Source: Sediminihaliea albiluteola (lineage in GTDB: Bacteria; Pseudomonadota; Gammaproteobacteria; Pseudomonadales; Halieaceae). Taken from it: 64,000 bases of DNA. Of the stretch, positions 47,846 through 57,658 are shown one piece after another (the first letter of the stretch is position 1; each line of letters begins with the position of its first letter). The notes beneath the pieces are model-generated. The model had not been told where the DNA came from. It searched no databases and worked only from the letters and a program-made list of their open reading frames with translations. Location of the stretch: assembly GCF_014077625.1 (NCBI RefSeq), contig NZ_JACFXU010000011.1:1-64000 (forward strand), given 5' to 3'. A program made the translations under genes and the position numbers.

Positions 47846-49333
47846 TTAGTGGCCGCCAATCAGCTTTTCAACTTCTTGGGGGTTATTGTGGACGCCAAAT
47901 TTATCGACAATGGTCTCGGTAGCCTTACTCATGCCGATCACCTCCACATCTGCACCTTCGCGCCGGAACTTAATTACCACTTTATCAAGAGAAGACACCG
48001 CAGTGATATCCCAAAAATAGGCTTGAGACAGATCAATCACGACCTTATCAACCGCTTCCTTCAAGTCAAATGACTCAATAAATTGCTCCGAGGAGGCAAA
48101 GAATACTTGGCCTATGACCTTGTAAACCCGAACTCCTTCCTCAGCTTGCTCGGATTTGACCACCATGAAGCGAGCAATCTTGTTGGCGAAGAACAAGGTT
48201 GCCAGTAACACACCTACTAATACGCCAAGGGCTAAGTTATGGGTGGCAACAACGACGATTACCGTTGATATCATGACGATATTGGTTGAGAGGGGGTGTT
48301 TCTTGAGGTCTCTCACCGAAGCCCACGAGAAGGTACCGATTGAAACCATAATCATCACTGCGACCAGTGCCGCCATTGGGATTTGCTGCAGCCATTCATC
48401 GAGGAACACCACCATAATGATCAGGAAGCTACCTGCAGTAAAGGTGGATAGTCGCCCGCGACCACCGGATTTGACGTTGATAATAGACTGGCCAATCATT
48501 GCACAGCCAGCCATGCCACCCATCAAACCGGCACCGATGTTGGCAATACCCTGACCTTTACACTCTTGGTCGCGATCACTTTTGGTATCGGTTAAATCAT
48601 CCACGATGGTGGCTGTCATCATGGTCTCAAGCAAGCCAACCACCGCCAGACCTATCGAGTAGGGCAGAATGATCATCAGGGTTTCGAGGTTGAGCGGTAC
48701 ATCAGGCCACAGGAAAATAGGCAGGGTATCAGGTAGCTCACCCATATCACTTACAGTGCGAATATCGAGTCCTAAGATGATGGCAACGATAGTTAAAGTG
48801 ACAATACAGACTAAGGGAGAGGGGATTGTTTTGCCCACCACCGGTACATAGGGGAAGAGGTAGATAATTCCCAGGCCAGCCGCTGTCATGGCGTAGACAT
48901 GCCAAGTGACGTTAGTTAATTCGGGCAGCTGCGCCATAAAGATCAAAATAGCGAGTGCGTTAACAAAGCCGGTTACCACCGAGCGAGATACAAAGCGCAT
49001 TAAAGCGCCGAGCCGCAAATAGCCCGCTAAGATTTGAAATACACCCGTTAGCAGAGTGGCTGCTAGCAGATACTCTAAGCCGTGCTCTCTGACGAGGGTG
49101 ACCATTAAAAGTGCCATGGCACCCGTTGCCGCTGAGATCATTCCCGGCCGACCGCCAACGAACGCAATGATGACAGCGATACAAAACGAGGCGTATAAGC
49201 CAACCTTAGGATCTACACCCGCAATGATCGAGAAGGCGATGGCCTCAGGGATCAAGGCTAGGGCAACCACAATACCTGCGAGCAGGTCCCCACGTATGTT
49301 GGAGAACCACTCATGTTTCATTTTTTCAAGCAT
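47846..49333 (-). CDS. SulP-family anion transporter with STAS domain
   Basis: 495 residues. Ten or more membrane segments with SulP signatures ([24 protein letters not shown] near the start, [27 protein letters not shown] in the middle) and a C-terminal STAS domain (about 400-495, [14 protein letters not shown] ... [20 protein letters not shown]). AGGA precedes the ATG. BicA-type members take up bicarbonate with sodium, others sulfate. Which anion is moved is not decided here. Confidence 0.88.
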   Translation of the reverse strand: MLEKMKHEWFSNIRGDLLAGIVVALALIPEAIAFSIIAGVDPKVGLYASFCIAVIIAFVGGRPGMISAATGAMALLMVTLVREHGLEYLLAATLLTGVFQILAGYLRLGALMRFVSRSVVTGFVNALAILIFMAQLPELTNVTWHVYAMTAAGLGIIYLFPYVPVVGKTIPSPLVCIVTLTIVAIILGLDIRTVSDMGELPDTLPIFLWPDVPLNLETLMIILPYSIGLAVVGLLETMMTATIVDDLTDTKSDRDQECKGQGIANIGAGLMGGMAGCAMIGQSIINVKSGGRGRLSTFTAGSFLIIMVVFLDEWLQQIPMAALVAVMIMVSIGTFSWASVRDLKKHPLSTNIVMISTVIVVVATHNLALGVLVGVLLATLFFANKIARFMVVKSEQAEEGVRVYKVIGQVFFASSEQFIESFDLKEAVDKVVIDLSQAYFWDITAVSSLDKVVIKFRREGADVEVIGMSKATETIVDKFGVHNNPQEVEKLIGGH

Positions 49334-49701
49334 AGAAAATCCTGTATATAGTTAGCAATAACGACATATGCAGCTTTGGACTGGTCCAGTCTTTGGGGGG
49401 ATAGCTACAGAATTTGCGTTTGTATGAGTGTAAAAACACTTATCGCTACACGCGTACCAAGTCTGTTGACAGTGTCGCTAGAAGGTAGGCACTTCGTTTG
49501 CCGAGAGAGGGTTTATGGCGGCGCAGTAAACAAAGTGATTGGCCTTCAAGCAGAGTGAAATTGACGCCGTTTATACAGGAAATTGCCTTACAATAAAACC
49601 GCAATGCGACCTATTTGGCCCTTATTCAGAGCCTAGTTGTGCCTAATTGACGGCGAAATGCTGCGATAAGTTAGCAAGTTGCTGCATGCTCGATTGCCCA
49701 C
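49334..49701. other. Intergenic spacer upstream of sulP
   Basis: 368 bp between the sulP start and the end of the next minus-strand gene. No coding frame is supported. It should hold the sulP promoter; no operator symmetry stands out. Confidence 0.35.
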
Positions 49702-51855
49702 TCATTTGCGCTGCCAGCGATGATAACGCTCTACAATCTTTAACAGTCCTTGCGGTGCATGAGCTTTCTTCCACTCCCCAGCGGCAAATTTATTGGCTTC
49801 TGCAAGGGTGGGGTAGATATGGATAGTGCCGAGAATTTTATTCAGGCCAAGTCCGTGTTTCATTGCCAAGATGTATTCGGCAATTAGGTCACCGGCGTGA
49901 TTAGCCACAATAGTCACGCCCAAGATGCGGTCTGAGCCCGGAACTGTCAGCACTTTGACGAAGCCTTCCGCGTTGCCATCGACAATAGCGCGGTCTAAAT
50001 CATCGATGTCATAGCGGGTCACTTCAAACTTTATGCCCTGTGCAGTGGCGTCTTTTTCGTTGAGTCCTACTCGTGCCACTTCTGGGCTGGTAAAGGTGCA
50101 CCAGGGGATCACTGAATAGTCCACCCGAAACTTTTTGAAACGCCCGAACAAGGCATTAACTGCGGCATACCAAGCTTGGTGCGCTGCGGTATGGGTAAAC
50201 TGGTAGGGACCGGCGACATCGCCGACAGCGTAAATGTTCGGTAAGCGGGTCTGCAGGAAATCGTTGAGGGCAATAGTGCCGTTGTCTTTGATCCCTATAT
50301 CTAAGGTATCAAGACCTAGCTTGTCGGTATTGGCTTGGCGCCCGACTGCGATCATTAGCTGATCAAATACTAGGCGCAGGCTTTGGCCTTGATGATCGGC
50401 ATATAGTACTTTCTCGCCGTCCTCGACGGCCACGCGCTGTCCCAGGTGCTTCACCAGCACTTCGACGCCGTCTCGGCGCAGAGCATTGGCTACTAGCTCG
50501 GCGGCATCATCATCTTCCCGTGGCAAAACCTGAGCTGAGCGCTGTAGCAGAGTAACTTGACTGCCCAAACGTGCGAAGGACTGGGCCAGCTCGCAGCCGA
50601 TCGGGCCTCCGCCGAGAATCAACAGACGGTCTGGCTGGTGGCGGATTTCCCACAAGCTTTCGGTAGTGAGGTAGTCGATTTGCTCCAGCCCAGGCAAGGC
50701 AGGTATACGTGGGCTGGCGCCAGTGGCAATGATGATGTTGCGGGCGCTCAAGGTCTGTTGGCCTTCGCTATTGCTGATTTCAACTTCCCAGGGTGAAATC
50801 AGCCGTGCAGTCCCTTGGCGGCAATCAACGCCCAGCGCGCTGTAGCGCTCCACTGAATCGTGGGGCTCGATGGTTTTGATTACCTGCTGAATTCTATTCA
50901 TAACAGCATCGAAATCAGCCTCAGGGTTCAAGGGCTTTAGGCCGTAGTCCGGAGCATGCTTAGCTAAGGAGGCCACTTGGGCACTTTTAATTAAAGCTTT
51001 TGATGGCACGCAGCCAGTGTTGAGACAGTCGCCGCCCATGCGCTCTTGCTCTACCAAAGTAACGCCAGCTTTGACGGTGGCCGCGATATAGGCACTGACT
51101 AAGCCGCCAGAGCCGGCCCCGATCACAATGAGGTTGCGGTCAAAGTGTTTGGGTTTTGTCCAGCCCCGATAAACCTTAGCTCGCTGCAAAGGTGCCAGAA
51201 TGGCGCGGGCGAGCCAGGGGAATACACCGAGCAGCACAAAGCCTCCAATTAAGCTGGGAGAGAGGATATCTCCGGGGCTACTGAGCTGCGCCACTTGGGT
51301 GCCAGCATTAACATATACAGCGGTACCCGCGAGCATACCCAGCTGGCTGACCCAGTAAAAGGTCCAGGTCTTAAGTGGCGTCAAGGCCATCACTAGATTG
51401 ATTAGAAAAAATGGGAATACGGGCACTAAACGCAGCGTAAATAAATAGAAGGCCCCGTCTTTTTCAATGCCTTGATTAAAGGTTTTTAGCCGATCACCAA
51501 AGCGCTGTTGCACAGTGTCGCGTAATAGGTATCGGGCTACTAAAAAGGCTAGGGTGGCGCCAAGGCTTGATGCAAAAGAGACCAGCAGCAAGCCGGTGCT
51601 AAAACCGAACACAGCACCGCCGGCAAGGGTCATGATCACCGCGCCGGGTATCGATAGGGCGGTGACGGCGATATAAATCAATAGAAATAGCAGCCAACTC
51701 AGCACTGGCTTATCGCTGTAGTAGCTTTGTAGGTTGTCGATCTGCTGTTGCAGAAAAGCCAGGCTTAAATAACGCCCGAGGTCGAGTAAGAAAAAGAGAG
51801 CAACTGCGCTAAGCCCCGCGACGACAATAAGTAGCTTTTTATAGACTGGTTGCAC
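49702..51855 (-). CDS. TVP38/DedA-like membrane domain fused to a mercuric-reductase-like flavoprotein
   Basis: 717 residues. The N-terminal half (about 1-225) is a TVP38/TMEM64 (SNARE-associated) membrane domain with VTALSIPGAVIMTLAGGAVFG and LRLVPVFPFFLIN. The C-terminal half (about 240-717) is a pyridine-nucleotide disulfide oxidoreductase with FAD motif GAGSGG (246-251), redox pair Cys277/Cys282 in GGDCLNTGCVPSKAL and a dimerisation domain with HIYPTLAEANK. No heavy-metal Cys pair is visible at the C-terminus, so mercury reduction is unlikely. The fusion should be a membrane-bound NAD(P)H-dependent redox enzyme of unknown substrate. A radical SAM gene lies 77 bp upstream on the same strand. 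Confidence 0.85.
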   Translation of the reverse strand: MQPVYKKLLIVVAGLSAVALFFLLDLGRYLSLAFLQQQIDNLQSYYSDKPVLSWLLFLLIYIAVTALSIPGAVIMTLAGGAVFGFSTGLLLVSFASSLGATLAFLVARYLLRDTVQQRFGDRLKTFNQGIEKDGAFYLFTLRLVPVFPFFLINLVMALTPLKTWTFYWVSQLGMLAGTAVYVNAGTQVAQLSSPGDILSPSLIGGFVLLGVFPWLARAILAPLQRAKVYRGWTKPKHFDRNLIVIGAGSGGLVSAYIAATVKAGVTLVEQERMGGDCLNTGCVPSKALIKSAQVASLAKHAPDYGLKPLNPEADFDAVMNRIQQVIKTIEPHDSVERYSALGVDCRQGTARLISPWEVEISNSEGQQTLSARNIIIATGASPRIPALPGLEQIDYLTTESLWEIRHQPDRLLILGGGPIGCELAQSFARLGSQVTLLQRSAQVLPREDDDAAELVANALRRDGVEVLVKHLGQRVAVEDGEKVLYADHQGQSLRLVFDQLMIAVGRQANTDKLGLDTLDIGIKDNGTIALNDFLQTRLPNIYAVGDVAGPYQFTHTAAHQAWYAAVNALFGRFKKFRVDYSVIPWCTFTSPEVARVGLNEKDATAQGIKFEVTRYDIDDLDRAIVDGNAEGFVKVLTVPGSDRILGVTIVANHAGDLIAEYILAMKHGLGLNKILGTIHIYPTLAEANKFAAGEWKKAHAPQGLLKIVERYHRWQRK

Positions 51856-51932
51856 CTGATATTCCTTTTTAAGCTAAGGGCGAGATAGTTACCGCCCTAG
51901 CTATGGCCTATGGCGGCTAATTTAAGCGGTTT

Positions 51933-52862
51933 TTATTCTTCGCTGCAGGACGCGCCGTATTTGAAACAGCTGTAACAGCGGTGGTGGCTGAGCATGACCT
52001 GCGCTGCGAGGCTTTCACGCAGGCTGCCACCGAGGTCGTAGTCACTGTCGTCGTCCACCAAAGTGCAGGCGTAGACTCTGCTTTGGCCGTCCTTCTTCAC
52101 CACCATACGGCTGAAAGCGCACATAAAATCGGCGCGGCTTTGCACCGAATGGTAGGTGGTCATACAGTGCTCGGTAATCTCTGGGGTCTGTACTTGACTA
52201 TTGGGTGGAGCAAAGTCTGGGAAGGAGACCAGCGCTAAGTCCTCCGGTAGGCCATATTCACGCAGGTGCTTGCGGAAGCTTGCCTCTACCGCGGGCGTGT
52301 CCTCCTCGGGCTCCCACTGCCGTGCCAGAGACACTTTAAAGCCTAAGTCGTATAAGGCTTTCATGCTAGCCAAGGCTTCATTAAATGTACCTGGCCCGCG
52401 ACCGGCTTCGTGCCGTTCGGGCTCTGGATAGTCGATGCTGATACGGAAACGGATGGGCTGCGCTGCCTCTATCAAAGGGGCAATTTGATCCAGTCGCTGG
52501 CGCAAGGGTGCAGTACCGTTAGTCAGTACGAGGCAAGGCCTGTGCTGGGCAGCGTAGGCTAAAATGTTGTGCATATCACGGGCAACAAAAGGCTCACCGC
52601 CAGTAAAGGAAAAGTTTTCTACGCCCAGCTGAAGGGCTTCATCAATAAAGGGTTTAACGTCTGCCAGAGTCATTAATTGAAGTCGGTCATCGCCAGGCTT
52701 TGAGCCTTCAAGACAAAATGGGCAGGCCAAGTTGCAAGCAGTGCCAGTATTGAACCATAGCTCCCGCAAGCGCTGTGTTTCAATATAGCCGCGGGGCTCT
52801 CCCCTAGGAGTATAGCGCCGGTTTTGTTGGCGGCTGATATCGGTGATTTCAATGAGTTCCAT
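51933..52862 (-). CDS. Radical SAM protein with C-terminal Cys cluster
   Basis: 309 residues. The [4Fe-4S] motif C-x3-C-x2-C is Cys43, Cys47, Cys50 in TACNLACPFC, followed by NFSFTGGEPF. A C-terminal set Cys296, Cys299, Cys306 in HRCYSCFKYGASC, with further Cys upstream (ACTLVDD, MCAFSR), may bind a second cluster as in SPASM-like proteins. It is probably co-transcribed with the TVP38-flavoprotein gene. Substrate unknown; peptide or small-molecule modification are both possible. Confidence 0.8.
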   Translation of the reverse strand: MELIEITDISRQQNRRYTPRGEPRGYIETQRLRELWFNTGTACNLACPFCLEGSKPGDDRLQLMTLADVKPFIDEALQLGVENFSFTGGEPFVARDMHNILAYAAQHRPCLVLTNGTAPLRQRLDQIAPLIEAAQPIRFRISIDYPEPERHEAGRGPGTFNEALASMKALYDLGFKVSLARQWEPEEDTPAVEASFRKHLREYGLPEDLALVSFPDFAPPNSQVQTPEITEHCMTTYHSVQSRADFMCAFSRMVVKKDGQSRVYACTLVDDDSDYDLGGSLRESLAAQVMLSHHRCYSCFKYGASCSEE

Positions 52863-53209
52863 CAGTAGTGATTCTCTATGTTGGCATTGGCTAGAGCAAT
52901 GTCTTGGCCTTGGTCCCTAGCTTGCAGCTGAGTGCTATAGATACTTTTCACCCAGTTCTGCCACTAGCTTTATTGTAGAGCAGTGTATGGGATTGGCGGT
53001 GGGGGCACTAACTTTTACTAATGGCTTAGGTGCTGCAATCCTAATTTGCCATAATTGATACAGCAAATTTCTTAGCTTGAACTTGAGTAGATTAGAATTG
53101 CAGCCAGAGCTGGCTGCTTAATCTGTTACTGCTCTGTGTTTGGGTGTTTAGTTTGAAATGGAAAGTGGCCGCCTTAGATGATGACAGCCACTGTAGACAG
53201 CTGCGCAGT
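52863..53209. other. Intergenic spacer, FadL gene to radical SAM gene
   Basis: 347 bp without a supported gene, between the start of the radical SAM gene and the end of the FadL gene (both minus strand). It should contain the promoter of the radical SAM/TVP38 unit. No clear inverted repeat was found. Confidence 0.35.
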
Positions 53210-54463
53210 TTAGAGTTTCCAGCCGATGCTAATCGATGCGCCGATTTGCTTCATCTCTAACTCAATGGTCTGGCCAGGAGCCAAGGGGTTGGCTCCTGAA
53301 ACACTCTTAGCAGGGGAGTAAAAGAGCATGCCAGACAGTTCTAGCTTGTCGGATAGATGGCGGGTGAAACCACCGCTGAAGTGCCACTCTTGAACGCCCG
53401 GCGCTAAAATATTGAATAGCACGTCTTCATCAGAAATCGGGTTTTCTCCGTAGCTCAAGCCTGCTCGCCAGACCTGTTTGGAGCTCTGTTGCCATTGCCA
53501 GCCGAGCTTAACGATGGTCATGTCATCCCAGCCAAAGCCGGCACCCTTGTCATCACCAAGAGCAGCGCTCATCAGATTGGGCAGCAGTGGGTTGCCGACA
53601 CTGTTGATTTCGCTATAACGAATATGCTGAACATCAAGCAGGAGCCAGTGGTCACTGATGCCTGACCAAGCAAGTCCCAGATTGAACATCTGCGGAATAT
53701 CGAAGTCGCCCTGTTCGGCAAACAGACCTCGATATTTATCAAACTCATCCATTTCTAGAATGTAGCGCCAGCTGGCACCAGCCCTTAGGGTCTCGCTAAT
53801 TTCGCCCTGCCAGCCGAGCTGGAAGCCATAGCCCCAGGCTTCATCACTGCCATTGTTGCTCAGTGAATCTGGTGCTGAAGAGAAGGCTGCGAAATTTTGC
53901 AGCCCCTTTGCCTCAAAGCGCTGGTAAGCAATGATCGGTGCAATGCCGACAGCGTGTTTGTCAGAAACTTTCCAAGTCCAAGTCGGCGCAATGAAAAGTT
54001 GTTCTAAGTTCACGCCAGTGCGGCCACCGTAAAAGGGGCCGCCATTGCTAGCAGGATAATCAGTATTCATACCGCCATTGGCATAAACTGAGACGCCAAA
54101 GGTAGTGTTCTCTGAAATTTGATTGTTATAACCAAAATGGGGAATAACAAAGCCTTCTCGGCTGCTTTCATAGGTTCCTGGCTGCAGAGAGAAAGCAGGG
54201 GGCGGGGGCATTGCGCCGTTCACGGAATACTCTCGGCGAGGAGAAAACACTTCGAAGCCAGCGTCAACACGGTCACCAATAAAAGCCATACCAGCAGGGT
54301 TAGTTGCGGCTGCTATGCTGTCTTGCGCCAAGGCGGTTCCGGTACCGGCCATTCCTTTGTTGATAGTGCTGTAGCCGTGGCTGAGATAGCCATTGGTGGC
54401 ATGGGCGGCGATTGGCATTAGTTGTGTCAAGGCGGCGAGCCCCAAGGTGCTGATAATTCTCAT
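53210..54463 (-). CDS. OmpP1/FadL-family outer-membrane transporter
   Basis: 417 residues with a Sec signal of about 22 residues (IAAHATNGY). The FadL N-terminal signature is visible: GYSTINKGMAGTGTALAQDSIAAATNPAGM. Beta-strand pattern continues to a C-terminus ending ISIGWKL. FadL/TodX channels carry fatty acids, aromatics or terpenes across the outer membrane. It lies next to an SDR, NTF2-like and LLM genes, suggesting uptake of a hydrophobic growth substrate. Confidence 0.87.
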   Translation of the reverse strand: MRIISTLGLAALTQLMPIAAHATNGYLSHGYSTINKGMAGTGTALAQDSIAAATNPAGMAFIGDRVDAGFEVFSPRREYSVNGAMPPPPAFSLQPGTYESSREGFVIPHFGYNNQISENTTFGVSVYANGGMNTDYPASNGGPFYGGRTGVNLEQLFIAPTWTWKVSDKHAVGIAPIIAYQRFEAKGLQNFAAFSSAPDSLSNNGSDEAWGYGFQLGWQGEISETLRAGASWRYILEMDEFDKYRGLFAEQGDFDIPQMFNLGLAWSGISDHWLLLDVQHIRYSEINSVGNPLLPNLMSAALGDDKGAGFGWDDMTIVKLGWQWQQSSKQVWRAGLSYGENPISDEDVLFNILAPGVQEWHFSGGFTRHLSDKLELSGMLFYSPAKSVSGANPLAPGQTIELEMKQIGASISIGWKL

Positions 54464-54677
54464 AAAAGTATCCAGTTCAAGAGATGTCGTGCTGTTGTTG
54501 CTGCACCTTGTACAGGAATAGCGTTGATATAAAAAGTAACGAATATTGATATGGTTATAACGAAACTTGATATGGATACTGCCTGGCTCTTACAAAGCTG
54601 TTTCCTTGCCCTCATCAAGACGATGAGATCAGTTAGCGATCCTTTCTGGCTTGCTAAGGGCAGGTGGCCGTGTACAG

Positions 54678-55526
54678 CTACTCAAAATCAATTTTAGTTT
54701 CTGTTGCTGGAAGATCCTGCTGCTCGATCTCCTCATAGCGCATCTTGAGTAAGGGCATGAACGCGGTATCGGGGATCAGCCAGAATTGGCCAGCTTCGAT
54801 ACCTTTAAAAACTAATACGGCAAATTCGTCGGGCGATAGTCCCGCTGCTATATGGTTGGCAAGGGCTTCGTGGAATTGCTGCTCGGACTCGCCTAGTTTT
54901 ACCTGTTGCTCCGCCGGTCGCAGGCGCTCAGAGCGCCAGATGCCTGTATCCACTTCTGACGGGCATAGCACCGAAGCTTTCACCTCGCCAGGCTCTTGCG
55001 CCAATTCTCTATAGAGGCTTTCAGTGAGTGCCACTACGGCGTGCTTGACGCTCTGGTATGGGCCCATAAAAGTCCCTCCACCCAGTAAGCCACCGATGGA
55101 GGCCGTGTTGATTACCCGTGCTGGCTCGCCTTGTTGCAACATGCGCGGCACAAAGTGATGCAGACCGTGCACTACCCCCATTAAATTGACATCGATAATC
55201 CAGCGCCAGTCCTGCAGCGGTCGCTCCCAGCATTTACCATCCACCAATACTCCAGCGTTGTTGAATAGTAAGTGAACTTTGCCATGCTCCGCGTACACCC
55301 ACTCGGCAAAATCCGCTACCGCATCGGCATCACTGACATCTAAAACACGGGTGCTGAGTTGGCCTTTAGTCTTTGCTGCATGCTTAGCTAAATCTTGTAA
55401 ACCAGCCTCGTCGATGTCGCCGCAAACGACTTTCATGCCGCGCTGTAGTGCGTGGCGGGCAAGTCCAGCGCCGATACCGCTGCCAGCCCCAGTAATGACG
55501 CAGACGCGTCCTGTCCAATCTGTCAT
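54678..55526 (-). CDS. Short-chain dehydrogenase/reductase
   Basis: 282 residues. Cofactor motif GAGSGIG near residue 14, NNAGV in the middle and catalytic YQSVK, with Ser in NTASIGG. Asp of CGDIDEAG at the end of strand two favours NAD. Length is slightly above the classical 250. Neighbouring FadL, NTF2-like and LLM genes suggest a role in catabolism of a hydrophobic alcohol or ketone. Substrate unknown. Confidence 0.85.
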   Translation of the reverse strand: MTDWTGRVCVITGAGSGIGAGLARHALQRGMKVVCGDIDEAGLQDLAKHAAKTKGQLSTRVLDVSDADAVADFAEWVYAEHGKVHLLFNNAGVLVDGKCWERPLQDWRWIIDVNLMGVVHGLHHFVPRMLQQGEPARVINTASIGGLLGGGTFMGPYQSVKHAVVALTESLYRELAQEPGEVKASVLCPSEVDTGIWRSERLRPAEQQVKLGESEQQFHEALANHIAAGLSPDEFAVLVFKGIEAGQFWLIPDTAFMPLLKMRYEEIEQQDLPATETKIDFE

Positions 55527-56017
55527 ATAAACCCCTTGTTATGTGTCGGTTGCCAGCGAAGTTGAAAACCTAGTCAGTAGAGCTGTGCTACCACAAGCTG
55601 AAGCTCAAATAGCACAGCTATCCTACTGCAGCATAAAAGCTCTCTAGGTATTATGCTGCGAGTCTCTTAGAGTTGCACAGCTTTGTTGCTGTGGATGACT
55701 ACCCTATCTGCACTAGCAGTACAAGCGCTTTTAAACTACGACGAGTCGAGGGTGCTGCTTCATTTGTTGCCTGCACACTAAGTCTTAGCGACGCAGCAAT
55801 AGCGGCCCAGGTAAACCCATAGTTGTGCTTACATCATCACTGGAAAAAACAGTGCAGCTACAATCTAATATGCCGGCATGTCACTTGATAAAATGACGTT
55901 CTTAAGCTTATGCTTGCTAGCTTATATTTATTGGTGGGAGCATGAAGGCTGGACTGTCATAACAGTGCACTCGCGAGTTGCTGCTTGCCAAACATTCACA
56001 ATAAGAGACTTTAGTCT
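55527..56017. promoter_or_regulatory. Long divergent intergenic region with inverted repeats
   Basis: 491 bp between divergent SDR and NTF2-like genes, with no coding frame. AGCTGTGCTA (55581-55590) and TAGCACAGCT (55610-55619) are perfect 10-bp arms with a 19-base loop. A second symmetry, CACAGC-TTTGTT-GCTGTG, is at about 55674-55691. The shared CACAGC core suggests related binding sites for one regulator acting on both directions. No regulator gene is in the immediate neighbourhood. Confidence 0.45.
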
Positions 56018-56443
56018 ATGAATATTGATGTCCTATTAAATGCCCCAAAACACCCTGCCAGAGACGCATCGATCAGTTCAATGCGCAATGTTTTAGCAGG
56101 CGACCGCGAAGCTTGGATCGACTTGTTTGCTGACGATGCAGTGATTGAAGATCCGGTTGGCCCTTCCCCCTACGACCCCGAAGGTCGTGGCCACCATGGC
56201 AAAGAGACGGTTGCGGCGTTTTGGGACAACATCGTCTCTCAAGTGACTATTCAGCCAAATATTCGCCAATCCATTGCATGTGGAAACGAGTGCCTTAACG
56301 GAGGCATCTTTATTTTGAAAGCGGCCGATGGCTCGGTGACTTGGATTGACATGGTCATCAATTATGCCGTTGATGAGCATGGCAAGATTAAAAACCTGCG
56401 CGCATTTTGGGAGTTCGATCAGCTTGAGGCCAACAAGGTCTAA
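56018..56443 (+). CDS. NTF2-like (SnoaL/ketosteroid-isomerase-type) protein
   Basis: 141 residues. The fold signature is an N-terminal helix pair, LFADDAVIEDPVGPSP, and a curved sheet ending LRAFWEFDQ. Asp and Glu in the pocket (DDAVIEDP) fit isomerase or hydratase members, but the family also has many binding-only proteins. Placed 69 bp before the LLM gene and probably co-transcribed. Confidence 0.75.
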   Translation: MNIDVLLNAPKHPARDASISSMRNVLAGDREAWIDLFADDAVIEDPVGPSPYDPEGRGHHGKETVAAFWDNIVSQVTIQPNIRQSIACGNECLNGGIFILKAADGSVTWIDMVINYAVDEHGKIKNLRAFWEFDQLEANKV

Positions 56444-56512
56444 AACGGGCTGCTAGGCAATCGATCAAAAGCGGCAGCTTGGTGAAAGAGGCCGCTGTGA
56501 AGAGACTATATA

Positions 56513-57415
56513 ATGAAATTCTGGCTTTCCTTAACCACTATTCCTGAGACCGATCAGTATCTAGCATTGGCTCGTGAAGCCGAGGCCTTAGGCTTTCATG
56601 GCCTAACACTGGCCGATCACCTCGTGTTTCCAGCGCAGTACGACAGTAAGTACCCCTATACCGATGACGGCGAGTTTTGGATTCCCTCCGATACGCCTTG
56701 GCCTGACCCTTGGATTGTGATGAGCTCGATGGCCGCGGTCACCAACAAGTTGCAGTTCGCGACTAATATCTATTTGGCCGCCTTGCGAGATCCCTTTACG
56801 GTGGCCCGATCTGTGGGTACTGCGGCTGTCATGAGTGGCAACCGGATGACTTGTGGGGTCTCTGTTGGCTGGCTGAAGGAAGAGTACGATATCGTCGGTG
56901 TAGATTTTAGAACCCGTGGCAAGCGGATGGATGAGCTGCTGCAGGTGGTGCGCCTTTTGCTGACAGGAGAAGAAGTCAACTATGACGGGGATTTCTTTAA
57001 TATCCACAACGCCATGATGCACCCTGCACCGACAGCGCCAGTAAAGTTTTGGAGTGGCGGCGCTGCTAAGCTTGCCTTGCGTCGAGCTGCCTCCCAAGAC
57101 GGCTGGCTGGGTCTACCTTTAACACGTGAATTGGCTAAGCCGATATGTGATCAATTGCTGGCTTTCAGGCAGGAAATGAAAAAGCCCGCTGAAGGTTTTG
57201 CTATTGCGATAGCTCCTTTAGAGCCCTATAGCGATGAGATTTTGCGCGACTTTAGCGCGATGGGGGTCACTGAGATGATGGTGATGTCACCTTGGATGCC
57301 AAGCCCCTGGGGGGAGTCTGTATACCTCGACAAAGGTGATGATGTCAGAGATTTGGAGGTCAAAATCAAGACGATGCGTCGTTTTGCCGAGGATGTACTG
57401 GCTAAGTTTGCATGA
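56513..57415 (+). CDS. LLM-class (luciferase-like) flavin oxidoreductase
   Basis: 300 residues. Sequence pattern MKFWLSLTTIPETDQYLALAREAEALGFHGLTLADH, then FATNIYLAALRDPFTVARS and GVSVGWLKEEYD, matches the F420-dependent TIGR03619-like branch of the bacterial luciferase superfamily. Such enzymes use F420 or FMN to oxidise or reduce carbonyls or to perform monooxygenation. Whether this host makes F420 cannot be judged from the window. Confidence 0.8.
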   Translation: MKFWLSLTTIPETDQYLALAREAEALGFHGLTLADHLVFPAQYDSKYPYTDDGEFWIPSDTPWPDPWIVMSSMAAVTNKLQFATNIYLAALRDPFTVARSVGTAAVMSGNRMTCGVSVGWLKEEYDIVGVDFRTRGKRMDELLQVVRLLLTGEEVNYDGDFFNIHNAMMHPAPTAPVKFWSGGAAKLALRRAASQDGWLGLPLTRELAKPICDQLLAFRQEMKKPAEGFAIAIAPLEPYSDEILRDFSAMGVTEMMVMSPWMPSPWGESVYLDKGDDVRDLEVKIKTMRRFAEDVLAKFA

Positions 57416-57521
57416 GTGCATGGTCTGAGGGCATCTACGGCCATTACCTTACAAGCTTTGATTCGCAAAGGGGCTGCGAGTCAATTCAGGCATAATGTTT
57501 GTGGCACTTTAGATGCCAGTG

Positions 57522-57556
57522 CTCTGCCCCTTAAGCCGTGAAGCTAAGGGGCAGAG
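57522..57556 (+). terminator. Hairpin after the LLM gene
   Basis: CTCTGCCCCTTA (57522-57533), 11-base loop, TAAGGGGCAGAG (57545-57556): perfect 12-bp stem, 106 bp past the LLM stop, between convergent genes. No U-tract. Confidence 0.5.
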
Positions 57557-57633
57557 GCTAGGCGGCTACATGCATTTTTTAATTGATCTTAGAACGCCTA
57601 ACTATTAGTGCTCAAACAGCAGGCAGCGGCGTG

Positions 57634-57658
57634 GCCCTAAGCGATAAGCGCTTAGGGC
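57634..57658 (-). terminator. Hairpin spanning the Usp gene stop codon
   Basis: GCCCTAAGCG (57634-57643), loop ATAAG, CGCTTAGGGC (57649-57658): perfect 10-bp stem. The stop codon of the minus-strand Usp gene (57652-57654) is inside one arm. No U-tract. Confidence 0.5.

Noticed and set aside
47465..48073. Plus-strand frame of 202 codons across the usp-sulP junction
   Set aside because: It overlaps two strongly supported minus-strand genes with good ribosome binding sites; composition is that of a reverse complement of coding sequence.
49702..51855. Mercuric reductase
   Set aside because: The active-site Cys pair is present, but no C-terminal Cys-Cys pair or N-terminal metal-binding domain was seen, no mer genes are adjacent, and the N-terminus is a TVP38 membrane domain.
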